A program made the position numbers and the translations under genes. The notes below the pieces were generated by a model. That model did not search any database, had not been told where the DNA came from, and saw only the letters and a list, made by a program, of their open reading frames with translations. Positions 26,642 to 39,948 of a stretch of DNA of 64,000 bases are shown here, piece after piece (the stretch's first letter is position 1; each line of letters opens with the position of its first letter). The DNA is from Alphaproteobacteria bacterium. GTDB taxonomy: Bacteria; Pseudomonadota; Alphaproteobacteria; Sphingomonadales; Kordiimonadaceae. Location: positions 27,844 through 91,843 of the forward strand of contig JAJFIS010000041.1 of the NCBI GenBank assembly GCA_021774735.1. Direction: 5' to 3'.

Positions 26642-28168
26642 ATGCTATCTGCTTTTAGGGGATCCAACCGCCGTATTTTGCTTTGTCTGATTGTTCTTTT
26701 AGGCATCAGCACACCAGCTTTGGCTGAAAATATTCATATTATTTTCTTTTCAAGACTTCCAAACATGGAAAAGTCAAATACCAATGCCGGTCTCGCAAGT
26801 GCCGCAGGTTTCATAAATGCTCAAAGAGTTATCCACCCTGATTTATTTGTTTTTCATGGTGGCGAATCTCTCTCCCCATCCATTTTATCCTCAATGGACC
26901 GTGGGGCCCATATGATTGGTTTGCTCAATGACATGGAAATTGATGCTATGTCGGTCGGCAAGCGTGAATTTACTTACGGCGAAGACAATCTAATTCAACG
27001 GGCCAGTGAGGCCTTGTTTCCTTTAATGACTTCTAATCTCATTGACGCGGCAACTAGACAACCTTTTACAGGTATCTCGATTGGTGAACTCATGTCTACT
27101 GCTAACACAAATATAGGCATTCTGGGCATTACATCACCCACAGTAACTGTTGACTATATGGCGGTGAGAACCAGTGTTTTGCCCCATATCGAACAAACCG
27201 TTTTAAATGCCAATCGCTTGCGCCGAGAAGGAGCAGAAATCGTCATACTGATGGCTGATTTCCATGATCAAGCTTTTTTGAATTTGCTTAAAGACGGCAC
27301 TGTTGACTTAATTTTAGGAACAGACTCCAAAGAAAATTCCATCTTAGAGGTTGGCGCAGGCCTTTATGTTCAGCAAGGCAAAGACCCAAATTATTTTTTT
27401 AGTATTGAAATTGATATAGACGTCGATAGCCGAAGTAATCAAAGAAGGTCATCAATAAAAGCTAGATCCGTTAACATTATGGACCATGCCCCTGACGAAC
27501 TTGTTGAACAGGAAATTCAGACGCATGTTGCTTCTCTTATATCCTTGCTCAACAAGCCGATTGTAAAGTCAACATCCACACTTGATACCCGCCGCACCGT
27601 TGTTCGCACACTGGAAAGTGCATTTGCAAATCTATTAACAGACAGCATGCGCGAAGCTGTGAGTGCTGACATCGCCTTAATAAACGGCGGCAGTATACGT
27701 GGGAATACCACATATCCAGCAGGCCACATACTTACGCGCCGTGACATCCAAGCAGAATTACCTTTTCGTAATACAGTGACCAAAAGCGAGATCACTGGTC
27801 AGCAAATCCTTGATGCTATGAAAGCCAGTTATCGCTGCAAAATACTCGAAAACGGATGTTTTCTGCATGGATCTAATATCATAGTGCAATATAATGTCGA
27901 TAAAGATATTGAAGACCCTAATTTTTTAAATATTTCGATTAGTGGGAAACCCATAGATAAAGAAAAGATATATACATTAGCAACCACAGATTTTTTATCC
28001 AGCGGCGGTGATGGGCTAACAACTTTAATGTCATCAGTTGCATTAATCCCACCAAATAGACAGTTGTTAACCCGTGATATTCTTGTCCAATATCTTCTAG
28101 ACAGAACATCTATCAGTCCCAAAATTGAAGGACGCATTCTATTCAACGATGACAAACCTGATCAATGA
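26642..28168 (+). CDS. Exported 5'-nucleotidase-like protein with degenerate metal site
   Basis: A 508-residue protein with a signal peptide (cleavage after ALA, residue 28) and the two-domain layout of UshA/5'-nucleotidases. The C-terminal nucleotide-binding domain keeps its family motifs ([44 protein letters not shown]). The N-terminal metallophosphatase domain has lost its ligands: the DxHG loop reads [11 protein letters not shown] became GGE, GNHEFD became GKREFT, the SHxG block is ADFHD and GGHTH became GTDSK. Catalysis is therefore unlikely. The downstream hybrid kinase overlaps it, so it probably acts as a periplasmic ligand-sensing partner; that role is inference. Confidence 0.85.
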   Translation: MLSAFRGSNRRILLCLIVLLGISTPALAENIHIIFFSRLPNMEKSNTNAGLASAAGFINAQRVIHPDLFVFHGGESLSPSILSSMDRGAHMIGLLNDMEIDAMSVGKREFTYGEDNLIQRASEALFPLMTSNLIDAATRQPFTGISIGELMSTANTNIGILGITSPTVTVDYMAVRTSVLPHIEQTVLNANRLRREGAEIVILMADFHDQAFLNLLKDGTVDLILGTDSKENSILEVGAGLYVQQGKDPNYFFSIEIDIDVDSRSNQRRSSIKARSVNIMDHAPDELVEQEIQTHVASLISLLNKPIVKSTSTLDTRRTVVRTLESAFANLLTDSMREAVSADIALINGGSIRGNTTYPAGHILTRRDIQAELPFRNTVTKSEITGQQILDAMKASYRCKILENGCFLHGSNIIVQYNVDKDIEDPNFLNISISGKPIDKEKIYTLATTDFLSSGGDGLTTLMSSVALIPPNRQLLTRDILVQYLLDRTSISPKIEGRILFNDDKPDQ

Positions 28169-30917
28169 TACAATAATCAATATGAGCATAGAGCAACACC
28201 CAAATAATACATACGACACGGATCACAATCGTTCTTTGCTGAGCGGGGTGACGGTCAAGGTTTTTATAAGTCTATTATTTCTTATGCTTATTGGTGCTTC
28301 CGTAATTGGTCTAGCGCTGAGCTATATGTCCCAGTTTAGCGACAATATGGCCAAATTATCTGGCGTACATATGCAACAAGCAACGATTAGTGCTGAGGTT
28401 TCTACAAACTTACTTCGGGCTACAGGTCATATATCAAAACTAGCTAATGCCGAAAGCCAAGCCGCCAGGCGTGAAACTATGGAGCAAATCCATGGATCCC
28501 TTAACGAAGTAAAAGACCAAATTAAAAAAATTTCCACGGTGGATGGCGCAGAAACATTGGATGCCCTTATTCTAACTCTCAGTTCATCCTTTGATGGTTT
28601 GAACCAACAAATTTCCGAATATATTGATATTCGAACTCGGCAAAAAAATATCATCCAAGGAATACAAAACACCCTCATAGTGCACGATATTGATAAAGCC
28701 AATTTGAACCCAGAACAGAGTATCGAATTTGACAAGTGGCAAGGTAAATATGACGCAATAATACTTGATATTTTCAAAAATCAAAATGTTTCACGCTTAA
28801 GACAAATTCGGTCACTTGAACGAGCCACCAAAAAACATTTCACTAATCCAGACCCTCTTTGTGACTGTCTACCGCCTGAAATGATACACCAGTTCAACCA
28901 AAAAGAAGCAGCCTTGAAAGTCTTGATCATTGGTAAGGATGGATATTTCGCATCTAAAATTCAGTCCATTCGAATGGCGGGTAAAGTTAGAGGCCTTGCA
29001 AATCAAACCACCACCCTTAGCGCTGAATTGCTCCGTTTCTCCCGCAAAATATATCTTGAAAAAAGTGACCTTGCCGCGACTGATGCAACAAACATAAATA
29101 GCTCCTTAAAAGAACAATTACAGTTTACAGCCATTGGGGCACTTTTGAGCTTGTTAACAGCTATTGGCGTCATAATTTATTTCAGTAAATTTTTGGTGAC
29201 AAGATTACAGCTGTTAAACATGCAGGTTCTAGGTCGGGTTGGCGGCAATACTGAAGATATTACGATCAGTGGCAATGATGAAATTTCCGATATTGCGCGA
29301 TCCTTCAGTTATTTTATTTCAGAGATTGATTCAAAACATAAAGACCTTCTTGAGGCCAAGGACCATGCAGAGCGGGCCACAAAATCAAAGTCTGAATTTT
29401 TAGCCACCATGAGCCATGAAATCCGCACCCCCATGAATGGCATCATCGGCATGTCTACCCTATTGTCTGATACCAAGCTCGATAAAGAGCAAAACCATCT
29501 CGTTGAAACGGTTCAATCTTCATCCTATGCTCTTTTGCAAATCATCAATGACGTGTTGGACTTTTCCAAAATTGAAGCTGGAAAATTTAACCTTCAATTC
29601 CAAAAAAGCGATTTATCAAAAACAGTCGATAATGTGTTTGAGCTTTTAATCGAGTCTGCGCGCAAAAAGAACTTGAAACTTGCAACAATCATCTCACCCG
29701 ATGTACCACAAACGATAGTTACAGACGGCGGGCGCTTACGCCAAGTTCTACTAAACCTTGTTGGTAATGCAATTAAATTCACCAACAAAGGCGGGGTGTT
29801 GCTAGAAATAAAGACCAAGAGTGATCTGAAACTTGGCTCGAAATATTTAGAATTTTCTGTGACTGACACTGGAGTAGGCATCTCTCAGGAGAATATAGAC
29901 TCCATATTTGAGCGCTTTACCCAAGAAGATTCAGCTAATAACAGGCAATTTGGCGGCTCCGGCCTTGGCCTGACTATTTCACAGTCTCTGGTCAACATGA
30001 TGGGTGGTGAAATGAATGTCGAATCCTTTAAAGATTTCGGGAGCCGCTTTTGGTTCACATTGTCCTTGGAAAAAACGCAATTATATAATCAACCGGAATG
30101 GTCAAAACAATATCTTCAAGATTTACAAGGCACTAAGGCGCTCTTATTCGTCAGCTGCCCGACCAATTCTTTAGCATTATCACACCAATTAAATGCTTTT
30201 GGTATGGTACCATCAGCGGCATATATGAATGATGCATCATTAGGGTTTGATGGTTCGAACGACTATAATGTTATGATCTTTGATTCAATAACAGCAAACC
30301 ATTTCAAAAAAGAAATTAAACAATATTGTTTAGAGAATGAAAGAAATCGTTCTCGGATGATATTAGTTGCTGAGAAGAACAAAACAACAGATCTCATCCT
30401 TAATGATCTATTTGATGCAGTAATATTTGAGCCACTATTGGTCTTTAAAGTCTTACCTGCCATCTTAGCGCAACCAGAGCCAGAAAGCTCTAGTTTGGTG
30501 TCTATGTCAAAACCAAGAAGGTCAACTGATGCTCATAATATTCTTGTAGCAGAGGATAACCCCGTAAACAGAATGTTGGTCTCCAAACTTTTAGACAGAT
30601 TAGGCTGTCGTTATAGTTTGGCTGAAAATGGGCTAGACGCTGTAAAACTTGCCGAGGAAGATAATTTCGACCTTATTTTAATGGACATACAAATGCCAAA
30701 AATGGATGGCTTTGAGGCAACCAAAGTCATCAGAGAAAGCAAGCATGCCAACGCCTCAATACCCATCATTGCTATTACAGCGAATGCCTTAGAAGGCGAT
30801 AAAGAGCGCTGTATCAAAGAAGGCATGGATGACTATATCCCTAAACCAATTCAGGTAGAATCTTTTTATAAGACTTTAAACACTTGGGCATCTATTAGCC
30901 ATTCAGGTCAACAATAA
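28149..30917 (+). CDS. Hybrid sensor histidine kinase (TorS-like layout)
   Basis: About 922 residues from ATG 28149; ATG 28182 is an alternative, and no start has a strong SD. Order: TM1 at about 35-59, a periplasmic helical sensor of roughly 260 residues, TM2 at about 324-347, HAMP, HisKA with His in [17 protein letters not shown] (about residue 422), HATPase with [20 protein letters not shown] and [11 protein letters not shown] degenerate receiver-like segment (about 655-775) follows, then an intact C-terminal receiver with the [10 protein letters not shown] acidic pair, Asp in [13 protein letters not shown] and Lys in IPKPIQ. There is no Hpt domain, so the phosphorelay must continue elsewhere. 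The gene overlaps the pseudo-5'-nucleotidase gene by 20 bases. Confidence 0.92.
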   Translation: MTNLINDTIINMSIEQHPNNTYDTDHNRSLLSGVTVKVFISLLFLMLIGASVIGLALSYMSQFSDNMAKLSGVHMQQATISAEVSTNLLRATGHISKLANAESQAARRETMEQIHGSLNEVKDQIKKISTVDGAETLDALILTLSSSFDGLNQQISEYIDIRTRQKNIIQGIQNTLIVHDIDKANLNPEQSIEFDKWQGKYDAIILDIFKNQNVSRLRQIRSLERATKKHFTNPDPLCDCLPPEMIHQFNQKEAALKVLIIGKDGYFASKIQSIRMAGKVRGLANQTTTLSAELLRFSRKIYLEKSDLAATDATNINSSLKEQLQFTAIGALLSLLTAIGVIIYFSKFLVTRLQLLNMQVLGRVGGNTEDITISGNDEISDIARSFSYFISEIDSKHKDLLEAKDHAERATKSKSEFLATMSHEIRTPMNGIIGMSTLLSDTKLDKEQNHLVETVQSSSYALLQIINDVLDFSKIEAGKFNLQFQKSDLSKTVDNVFELLIESARKKNLKLATIISPDVPQTIVTDGGRLRQVLLNLVGNAIKFTNKGGVLLEIKTKSDLKLGSKYLEFSVTDTGVGISQENIDSIFERFTQEDSANNRQFGGSGLGLTISQSLVNMMGGEMNVESFKDFGSRFWFTLSLEKTQLYNQPEWSKQYLQDLQGTKALLFVSCPTNSLALSHQLNAFGMVPSAAYMNDASLGFDGSNDYNVMIFDSITANHFKKEIKQYCLENERNRSRMILVAEKNKTTDLILNDLFDAVIFEPLLVFKVLPAILAQPEPESSSLVSMSKPRRSTDAHNILVAEDNPVNRMLVSKLLDRLGCRYSLAENGLDAVKLAEEDNFDLILMDIQMPKMDGFEATKVIRESKHANASIPIIAITANALEGDKERCIKEGMDDYIPKPIQVESFYKTLNTWASISHSGQQ

Positions 30918-30951
30918 GCAGCACTGAAATATATTATGTCTATGACAGTAG

Positions 30952-32142
30952 TTAAAGGCCTAGCTCCAGTTTAACCTTACCAAAAGCTGCAATTGCATGG
31001 TCCAAATCATCACGGCTTAAGGCTGCTGACATTTGGGTTCTAATCCGCGCGCGGCCATCGGGAACAACGGGGAAGGAAAAAGCCACGACATAAACCCCGT
31101 GCTGTAGCATTGCTTCAGCGAAATTAGCGGCAAGCGTGGCATCATAGAGCATGATCGGTACAATTGCATGCTCGCCATCCAGCAAATCAAAACCATGGCT
31201 TTCCAATCCAGCGCGAAAATAACGCGTGTTTTCCATCAATTTATCGCGTAACTCAGAGCTAACCATAACCAATTCTATAGCCTTCAAAGCCCCTGCAACA
31301 ACAGGCGGAGCCACAGTGTTAGAGAATAAGTAGGGCCGACTGCGCTGGCGCAACAGATCAATGATTTCCTTGCGCCCGGATGTATAGCCCCCGCTGGCGC
31401 CGCCAAGGGCTTTGCCAAGCGTTCCAGTGGTTATGTCAATGCGGTCCATACAGCCACGATATTCATGGGTGCCGCGCCCACCTTTGCCTATAACACCCGT
31501 GGCATGCGCATCATCAAAATGAACAAGGGCCCCATATTTATCCGCCAGGTCACATATTTTATCGAGCTGGGCGATATAACCATCCATGGAAAAAACGCCG
31601 TCGGTGGATATCAACTTAAAGCGCGCGCCGCCCGCATCCGCCGCCTGTAATTGCGCTTCCAAATCCGCCATATCATTATTCTTGTAACGAAACCGCTTAG
31701 CTTTGCAAAGTCGCACACCATCGATGATGCTGGCATGGTTCAGCGCATCAGAAATAACCGCATCTTCCGGGCCTAAGATGGTCTCAAACAGGCCACCATT
31801 GGCATCAAAACAACTAGGGTATAAAATCGTGGCTTCAGTGCCCAGAAATTCTGTAAGTTTATGCTCTAAGTCTTTATGCAGGGTCTGAGTGCCGCAAATG
31901 AAGCGTACAGAAGCCATGCCGTATCCCCAATTTTCAAGGCCCTCTTTGGCTGCAGCATTCACCTCTGGGTGTTGGGCAAGCCCAAGATAGTTATTAGCAC
32001 ATAAATTAAGCAGCTTCTGCCCCGTAGAAACACCAACCGTTGCCCCTTGAGGGCTAGTGATTTCACGCTCATTTTTGTAAAGCCCCGCATCGCGGACTTC
32101 GCTCAGTTTATCACTGATATGCTGTTGAAATTTGCCGTACAT
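30952..32142 (-). CDS. kbl: Glycine C-acetyltransferase (2-amino-3-ketobutyrate CoA ligase)
   Basis: PLP enzyme of the alpha-oxoamine synthase family that cleaves 2-amino-3-oxobutyrate with CoA to glycine and acetyl-CoA, the second step of threonine degradation. The 396-residue protein matches Kbl in length. Visible motifs are [35 protein letters not shown] with the His-containing substrate region just before, [18 protein letters not shown], and [16 protein letters not shown] carrying the PLP Lys. The start is ATG at 32142. It lies 12 bases downstream of tdh, forming the classical tdh-kbl pair, and is convergent with the hybrid kinase gene. Confidence 0.95.
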   Translation of the reverse strand: MYGKFQQHISDKLSEVRDAGLYKNEREITSPQGATVGVSTGQKLLNLCANNYLGLAQHPEVNAAAKEGLENWGYGMASVRFICGTQTLHKDLEHKLTEFLGTEATILYPSCFDANGGLFETILGPEDAVISDALNHASIIDGVRLCKAKRFRYKNNDMADLEAQLQAADAGGARFKLISTDGVFSMDGYIAQLDKICDLADKYGALVHFDDAHATGVIGKGGRGTHEYRGCMDRIDITTGTLGKALGGASGGYTSGRKEIIDLLRQRSRPYLFSNTVAPPVVAGALKAIELVMVSSELRDKLMENTRYFRAGLESHGFDLLDGEHAIVPIMLYDATLAANFAEAMLQHGVYVVAFSFPVVPDGRARIRTQMSAALSRDDLDHAIAAFGKVKLELGL

Positions 32143-32154
32143 TTATCTATTCCC

Positions 32155-33183
32155 TCATTGGTCCCAGTTCAGGATAACCTTGCTGGCCTCACCCTTGTTC
32201 ATCAAATCGAAGCCCTGCTCAAAATCGCTATATTTTAAACGATGGGTAATAACAGGCGCGATGTCCAAACCCATCTCAATCATCACCGACATTTTATACC
32301 AAGTTTCATACATTTCACGGCCATAGATGCCTTTTAAAGTCAGCATATTAAATATAACCGTGTTCCAATCGATCACCGTATCATCCGCAGGAAGGCCCAA
32401 TATGGAGACCTTGCCGCCGTGACACATATTGGCCAGCAAACTACGAAAAGCTTCCGGGTTGCCGGACATTTCAAGCCCCACATCAAAGCCCTCAAACATG
32501 CCAAGGGATTTTTGAACGTCTTCAATGGTTTCACGGCGAACATCAACTGTGCGCGTCGCTCCCAATTTTTTAGCTAGCTCAAGCCTAGACGGAATAACAT
32601 CAGTAATAACCACATGACGAGCGCCTGCATGTTTGCACACCGCCGCCGCCATAGCGCCAATAGGGCCAGCGCCAGTTATCAGCACATCTTCACCCAGCAT
32701 ATCCCACTGAAGGGCCGTGTGAACCGCATTGCCCAAAGGATCAAAAAGCGCTGCTATGTCCAGATCAATGCCATCCCGGTGCAGCCAAACATTAGACATG
32801 GGCAAGCTAACATATTCTGCAAATGCCCCAGGTCGATTAACCCCGATACCGGATGTATGGGCACAAAGATGCCGCCTGCCCGCCATACAATTGCGGCAAC
32901 GCCCACAAACCACATGGCCTTCACCGGATACCAATTGGCCAATTTCAAAGTCATTAACATTGGATCCAATCGCAACAACCTCACCGACAAATTCATGACC
33001 CACAACCATGGGGACGGGGATGGTCTTCTGGGCCCAATCATCCCAGTTATAGATATGCATATCAGTGCCACAAATGGCGGTTCGCCGCACTTTTATTAAT
33101 ACGTCATTGATACCCATTTCAGGCGTCGGTACATCCGCGAGCCACAGTCCTTTTTTCGCATGCTGTTTTACTAAAGCTTTCAT
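32155..33183 (-). CDS. tdh: L-threonine 3-dehydrogenase
   Basis: Zinc- and NAD-dependent medium-chain dehydrogenase oxidising L-threonine to 2-amino-3-oxobutyrate. The 342 residues equal the usual Tdh length. The catalytic zinc site appears in [17 protein letters not shown] and [10 protein letters not shown], the structural zinc Cys in [15 protein letters not shown], and the NAD motif in [13 protein letters not shown]. The specific [12 protein letters not shown] pattern separates it from other family members. An AAGGA SD precedes ATG 33183. It is the first gene of the tdh-kbl operon; the AAA ATPase diverges from it. Confidence 0.95.
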   Translation of the reverse strand: MKALVKQHAKKGLWLADVPTPEMGINDVLIKVRRTAICGTDMHIYNWDDWAQKTIPVPMVVGHEFVGEVVAIGSNVNDFEIGQLVSGEGHVVCGRCRNCMAGRRHLCAHTSGIGVNRPGAFAEYVSLPMSNVWLHRDGIDLDIAALFDPLGNAVHTALQWDMLGEDVLITGAGPIGAMAAAVCKHAGARHVVITDVIPSRLELAKKLGATRTVDVRRETIEDVQKSLGMFEGFDVGLEMSGNPEAFRSLLANMCHGGKVSILGLPADDTVIDWNTVIFNMLTLKGIYGREMYETWYKMSVMIEMGLDIAPVITHRLKYSDFEQGFDLMNKGEASKVILNWDQ

Positions 33184-33414
33184 GGCTTATCCTTCTGGAT
33201 ATTCTTCGCCCCTCAAAGAGCTTTTCTTTTCCTTTAACGCCAAACAATAACGCTAAGCAAGCTTAAAACCAAATTGAAAACTGCATTGCGCCACCGCTGA
33301 TAAATAACATGAAATTGAAAAGCTTTTCACTTGGTAACAGCTAGTTAATAACCAGCATCTATTGTATGTAAGAGAACACATTCCCAAACTAGCTTACGGC
33401 AAAGGACATAATAT

Positions 33415-35930
<2,516 letters not shown>

Positions 35931-35939
35931 ATTGTACGA

Positions 35940-37073
35940 ATGATGGAAAAATCAACATATCAAGCCCTTAGCATGGCCAATCGTATCGTTGTCAAGATAG
36001 GCTCAAGCTTACTAGTTGACGCAGCGTCTGCTACTGCCAAAAAAGCGTGGTTAGCCGCGCTCGCCGAAGATATCACATCACTACGCAGCACCGGCAAAGA
36101 AATTATCATTGTATCCTCAGGTGCCATCGCTCTTGGCTCTGGCGCTATGGGACTGCAAAGTCGTCCTGATAAGCTAGAAGAAGCCCAAGCAGCAGCTGCG
36201 GTCGGGCAATTCCGTCTCGCTGGCGCATATGAGACCGTTTTTTCCCTTTACGACACCATAGTTGCCCAGCTGTTACTAACCTTGGGTGACCTTGAAAGCC
36301 GCGCCCGATATCTAAACGCCCGCAACACGGTTGAAACCTTACTCGCCCGCAATATCATCCCCATTATTAATGAGAATGACACTGTAGCAACGGGTGAAAT
36401 CCGTTTTGGGGACAATGACAGGCTTGCCGCCCGCGTTGGTCATCTCTGCGGCGCTGATCTGGTTATTTTACTGTCTGATATCGACGGTCTTTATACCCGT
36501 GACCCGCGCACGACAGAGGAAGCTGAACTAATTCCGGTGGTGCCAGAGTTGAATGCAGATATTATGGCTATGGCTGGCCCTGCTGCCACAAAGGGCACAG
36601 GCACAGGCGGTATGGTAACCAAATTAATGGCGGCGAGCATGGCCACTGATGGCGGCTGCAGCGTCATTATTTGCAGTGGTACAGGCGCTCATCCCTTGGC
36701 TAAACTTAGTCTTAAAGGTGTCGGCACCTATTTCCCCGCCAAATCATCCCCCCTCGCTGTGCGCAAACGTTGGATACGCGGCCTTATGGCCCCATCGGGC
36801 CTATTGCAATTAGATAGTGGTGCTATTGAGGCAATAAAAAAAGGCGCGAGCTTGCTAGCTGCCGGGGTCAGCGTAGTAGAGGGCAAATTTGATCGTGGTG
36901 ATCTGGTAACGCTCATGGGGGCAGATAAACAACCTTTCGCCCAAGGCATTGTTAGCTATAATAGCCAAGAGACCGATAAAATCTGCGGACGCAAAATGCA
37001 AGAAGTAGCCGAGATACTGGGATACTCAGGACGATCAGTTTTAATGCACCGGGACGATCTCGTTCTTTTGTAA
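35940..37073 (+). CDS. proB: Glutamate 5-kinase
   Basis: Phosphorylates glutamate to gamma-glutamyl phosphate, the first step of proline synthesis and its feedback-controlled enzyme. The 377 residues comprise an amino-acid kinase domain ([56 protein letters not shown]) and a C-terminal PUA domain from about residue 280, giving the full-length E. coli-type enzyme. It starts 9 bases after obgE; ATGATG at 35940 leaves two possible adjacent starts. proA follows 14 bases later. Confidence 0.95.
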   Translation: MMEKSTYQALSMANRIVVKIGSSLLVDAASATAKKAWLAALAEDITSLRSTGKEIIIVSSGAIALGSGAMGLQSRPDKLEEAQAAAAVGQFRLAGAYETVFSLYDTIVAQLLLTLGDLESRARYLNARNTVETLLARNIIPIINENDTVATGEIRFGDNDRLAARVGHLCGADLVILLSDIDGLYTRDPRTTEEAELIPVVPELNADIMAMAGPAATKGTGTGGMVTKLMAASMATDGGCSVIICSGTGAHPLAKLSLKGVGTYFPAKSSPLAVRKRWIRGLMAPSGLLQLDSGAIEAIKKGASLLAAGVSVVEGKFDRGDLVTLMGADKQPFAQGIVSYNSQETDKICGRKMQEVAEILGYSGRSVLMHRDDLVLL

Positions 37074-37087
37074 AATGGAACCCAGCT

Positions 37088-38353
37088 ATGAATAATACCA
37101 CAACAATAGACACACAGATGCATGCTATATTTTCGGGTGCTACAGCCGCTCGGGCCAAGCTCGGCTTACTATCAAGTGAGCGTAAAAATCAGGCCTTGAC
37201 CGCTGCTGCCACCGCCATTCGCGCTCAAACTATCGAAATTTTGGCCGCCAATGGACTTGACATGACCCTCGCAGAAGAAAAGGGCCTGTCCAGCGCCATG
37301 CTCGACCGCCTAAAGCTGGACGTTGACCGCATTAGCGCTATCGCTGACGGCTTAGAGGCAATCGCAGCACTGCCCGACCCTGTGGACGCGGTCATGGACA
37401 ATTGGACACGGCCTAATGGCTTAAATATTTCGCGCGTTCGCGTACCGCTAGGCGTTATCGGCGTTATTTATGAAAGCCGCCCCAATGTTACGGCGGATGC
37501 TGGGGCGCTATGCCTAAAGGCTGGTAATGCGGTTATCCTGCGCGGCGGCAGTGAAAGCCTGCATAGTAGCCAAGCCATTCATGCTTGCTTGCAATTGGGC
37601 CTACGCATAGCTGGCATTGATGAAAATGCCATTCAAATGGTGCCAAGCCGTGACCGCACTGCCGTTGGTATGATGCTGAAAGCATCTGGCGTGATTGATG
37701 TTATTATTCCGCGCGGCGGAAAAAGCCTTGTTGCCCGCGTGCAGGAGGAAAGCCGGGTGCCAGTTTTCGCCCATCTTGAAGGCATGAATCACATTTATTT
37801 AGCTGATGGCGCGGACCCCATCAAAGCTTGTGAAATTACGCTGAATGCCAAAATGCGCCGCACTGGCATTTGCGGCGCTGTCGAAACTTTGCTCATTGAC
37901 CGTAAATCCTTACATTTAGCGAACAATATTATATCCACTCTACTGGAAAGTGGCTGCGAGGTTCGAGGTGACAATGAAATATGTGCTTTAAACAGTCAAA
38001 TTGTTCCAGCCACTGAAGCTGATTGGTCCACCGAATATTTAGGTGCCATCATTTCAGTGCGCGTGGTTGACGGCTTAGATGATGCCATGGAGCATATTGC
38101 TGAGTATGGCTCAGGCCATACGGACTGTATCATCTGTGAAGACGCTGATATCGCAAGTCGTTTCCTCTATGAGGTAGATTCAGCGATTGTCATGCATAAT
38201 GCTTCGACCCAATTTGCCGATGGCGGTGAATTTGGCATGGGGGCGGAAATTGGTATATCAACAGGCCGCATCCACGCTAGAGGCCCTGTGGGCTTGGAGC
38301 AATTAACCAGCTTTAAATACCGGGTGGTTGGAACGGGGCAGACCCGCCCATGA
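37088..38353 (+). CDS. proA: Gamma-glutamyl phosphate reductase
   Basis: NADPH-dependent reduction of gamma-glutamyl phosphate to glutamate-5-semialdehyde in proline synthesis. The 421-residue protein has the ProA signatures [43 protein letters not shown], the catalytic Cys region [14 protein letters not shown] and the C-terminal [20 protein letters not shown] motif. It acts with ProB, encoded 14 bases upstream. Its stop overlaps the nadD start by 4 bases (ATGA). Confidence 0.96.
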   Translation: MNNTTTIDTQMHAIFSGATAARAKLGLLSSERKNQALTAAATAIRAQTIEILAANGLDMTLAEEKGLSSAMLDRLKLDVDRISAIADGLEAIAALPDPVDAVMDNWTRPNGLNISRVRVPLGVIGVIYESRPNVTADAGALCLKAGNAVILRGGSESLHSSQAIHACLQLGLRIAGIDENAIQMVPSRDRTAVGMMLKASGVIDVIIPRGGKSLVARVQEESRVPVFAHLEGMNHIYLADGADPIKACEITLNAKMRRTGICGAVETLLIDRKSLHLANNIISTLLESGCEVRGDNEICALNSQIVPATEADWSTEYLGAIISVRVVDGLDDAMEHIAEYGSGHTDCIICEDADIASRFLYEVDSAIVMHNASTQFADGGEFGMGAEIGISTGRIHARGPVGLEQLTSFKYRVVGTGQTRP

Positions 38354-38970
38354 AACAAACCGCATTCACAGATGCGGATATTAACCGCTGGCGGGGGAAA
38401 ACCATTGGCTTGCTTGGTGGTAGCTTCAACCCGGCCCATGACGGCCATAAATATATCGCTGAATCTGCCCTCAAAATAATAGGGCTGAATGCTGTTTGGC
38501 TCATGGTCAGCCCCGGCAACCCGCTAAAACCCAGCAATGATATGGCACCCTTTGAAGACCGATATGCCAGCGCCCAAATTCAAGCAAGTCACCCCCAAGT
38601 TTTTGCCTGTGACATTGAGGTAAAAATGGGAACATGTCGTACCCTCGATAGCGTAAAAAGCTTACAAAAAGCCATGCCAGAAACAAAATTTGTCTGGTTG
38701 ATGGGTGCGGATAACATGCAACAGTTTGATAAATGGTTTGGCTGGCAAGAAATTGTTGCCTGTATACCCATTGCGATTTTTGACAGACCAACGTACGCTA
38801 AAGGAGCTTTGAACAGTCGATTCGCTGATGATTATGCGGATAACCGCGTTGACTCGGAAGAATTAACGGGCAAAGCATCACCGGCCTGGTGTTTTGTTCA
38901 GATACCCCTGCATCACGCTTCGGCCACCCAAATACGTGCTAAAAAGGGCTTAAAGAACCCTGATGCATAA
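38350..38970 (+). CDS. nadD: Nicotinate-nucleotide adenylyltransferase
   Basis: Adenylylates nicotinate mononucleotide to deamido-NAD in NAD synthesis. The 206-residue nucleotidyltransferase has the [19 protein letters not shown] signature (with the family GxFxPxHxGH pattern), [32 protein letters not shown] and the C-terminal [11 protein letters not shown], an ISST-like motif variant. It overlaps proA by 4 bases and precedes rsfS by about 30, the standard alphaproteobacterial order. Confidence 0.95.
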   Translation: MKQTAFTDADINRWRGKTIGLLGGSFNPAHDGHKYIAESALKIIGLNAVWLMVSPGNPLKPSNDMAPFEDRYASAQIQASHPQVFACDIEVKMGTCRTLDSVKSLQKAMPETKFVWLMGADNMQQFDKWFGWQEIVACIPIAIFDRPTYAKGALNSRFADDYADNRVDSEELTGKASPAWCFVQIPLHHASATQIRAKKGLKNPDA

Positions 38971-39002
38971 GATAGGCATTAATGCCAACAAAGGAGAGTG
39001 GG

Positions 39003-39410
39003 TTGCAGCCCAATGACGAGACGCGCAGCGTCACCAAGAATAGCCCACAGATATCCGTTGATGATGTCCTTAGCGCCGTTCTAACATGCCTTGACGACAA
39101 CAAGGCCGAAGATATCACCTCAATTAACTTGGCTGGTAAAACGAGCATCGCTGACCATATGGTCATTGCGAGCGGCCGTTCCGCACGTCAAGTTTCTGCG
39201 CTTGCCGACTATTTGGTTAAAAAATTGAAGGAAATTGGCGTTAAAGGGACCGAGCTTGAAGGTAAAGCCCAAGCGGATTGGGTACTGATTGATGCAGGAG
39301 ATATTCTGGTGCATCTGTTCCGCCCTGAAGTGCGCAGCTTTTATAATCTTGATAAAATGTGGGCCACCGATATGAGCGATGATAGTAGCCCCCGTGAAAC
39401 TTTAAACTAA
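39003..39410 (+). CDS. rsfS: Ribosome silencing factor
   Basis: Binds L14 on the 50S subunit and blocks subunit joining under nutrient limitation. The RsfS core is clear: DDNKAEDITSINLAGKTSIA, DHMVIASGRSARQVSALAD, GTELEGKAQADWVLIDAGD, and VHLFRPEVRSFYNLDKMW. The best SD (AAGGAG at 38991-38996) is placed for a TTG start at 39003 (6-base spacing), giving 135 residues. The in-frame ATG at 38982 lies upstream of that SD and has only a weak one of its own; it would add seven residues. rlmH follows 48 bases later. Confidence 0.93.
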   Translation: MQPNDETRSVTKNSPQISVDDVLSAVLTCLDDNKAEDITSINLAGKTSIADHMVIASGRSARQVSALADYLVKKLKEIGVKGTELEGKAQADWVLIDAGDILVHLFRPEVRSFYNLDKMWATDMSDDSSPRETLN

Positions 39411-39458
39411 ACACAAGGTAAAATGCGGCAACTACCTGTTTTGGGGATGATATGATCT

Positions 39459-39920
39459 ATGCGCATCACAATTTTGACCATAGGTAAATCATCACGAGGG
39501 CCTGAGCAAAGCCTGTGGGATGAGTATATTCGCCGCCTGCCTTGGCCCGTTGAAATCCGTGAATATGAGCTTAAAAAACAGCCTGCCAGCAGCGGCGAGC
39601 GTAAAAAGCTGGAAGGTGAAAAACTACTAGAAGCATTGGATGCTAGCGCCGTAGTTATTGCACTGGATGAACGCGGCAAGACCCTATCAAGCCGTGAATT
39701 TGCGAACAAGATAGACGGCTGGCGCATGGATGGCATCCGTGACCTGCTATTCGTTATCGGTGGGGCTGATGGCTTAAGCGACGCGGTTAGGGATCGCGCC
39801 AATCTTTTACTAAGTTTTGGTAAACTAACTTGGCCCCACATGCTGGTTCGGGTTATGCTATGCGAGCAAATATACCGTGCTTGGTCCATAGGCACTAACC
39901 ACCCCTACCACCGCGATTAA
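39459..39920 (+). CDS. rlmH: 23S rRNA (pseudouridine1915-N3)-methyltransferase
   Basis: SPOUT-family methyltransferase modifying pseudouridine 1915 in helix 69 of 23S rRNA. The 153 residues match the family size. Signatures are ALDERGKTLSSREFA, FVIGGADGLSDAV (the SAM-binding knot), LSFGKLTWPHMLVRVMLCEQ and the C-terminal NHPYHRD close to the canonical YHR end. It lies between rsfS and gpmI; only 28 bases separate its stop from the gpmI ATG. Confidence 0.96.
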   Translation: MRITILTIGKSSRGPEQSLWDEYIRRLPWPVEIREYELKKQPASSGERKKLEGEKLLEALDASAVVIALDERGKTLSSREFANKIDGWRMDGIRDLLFVIGGADGLSDAVRDRANLLLSFGKLTWPHMLVRVMLCEQIYRAWSIGTNHPYHRD

Positions 39921-39948
39921 TTTGGTGGTTAAAACAAGGAAATCAGCC

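Noticed and set aside
39407..39895. 162-codon open frame antisense to rlmH
   Set aside because: rlmH is unmistakable on the plus strand; the antisense product is Ser/Arg-rich low-quality sequence.
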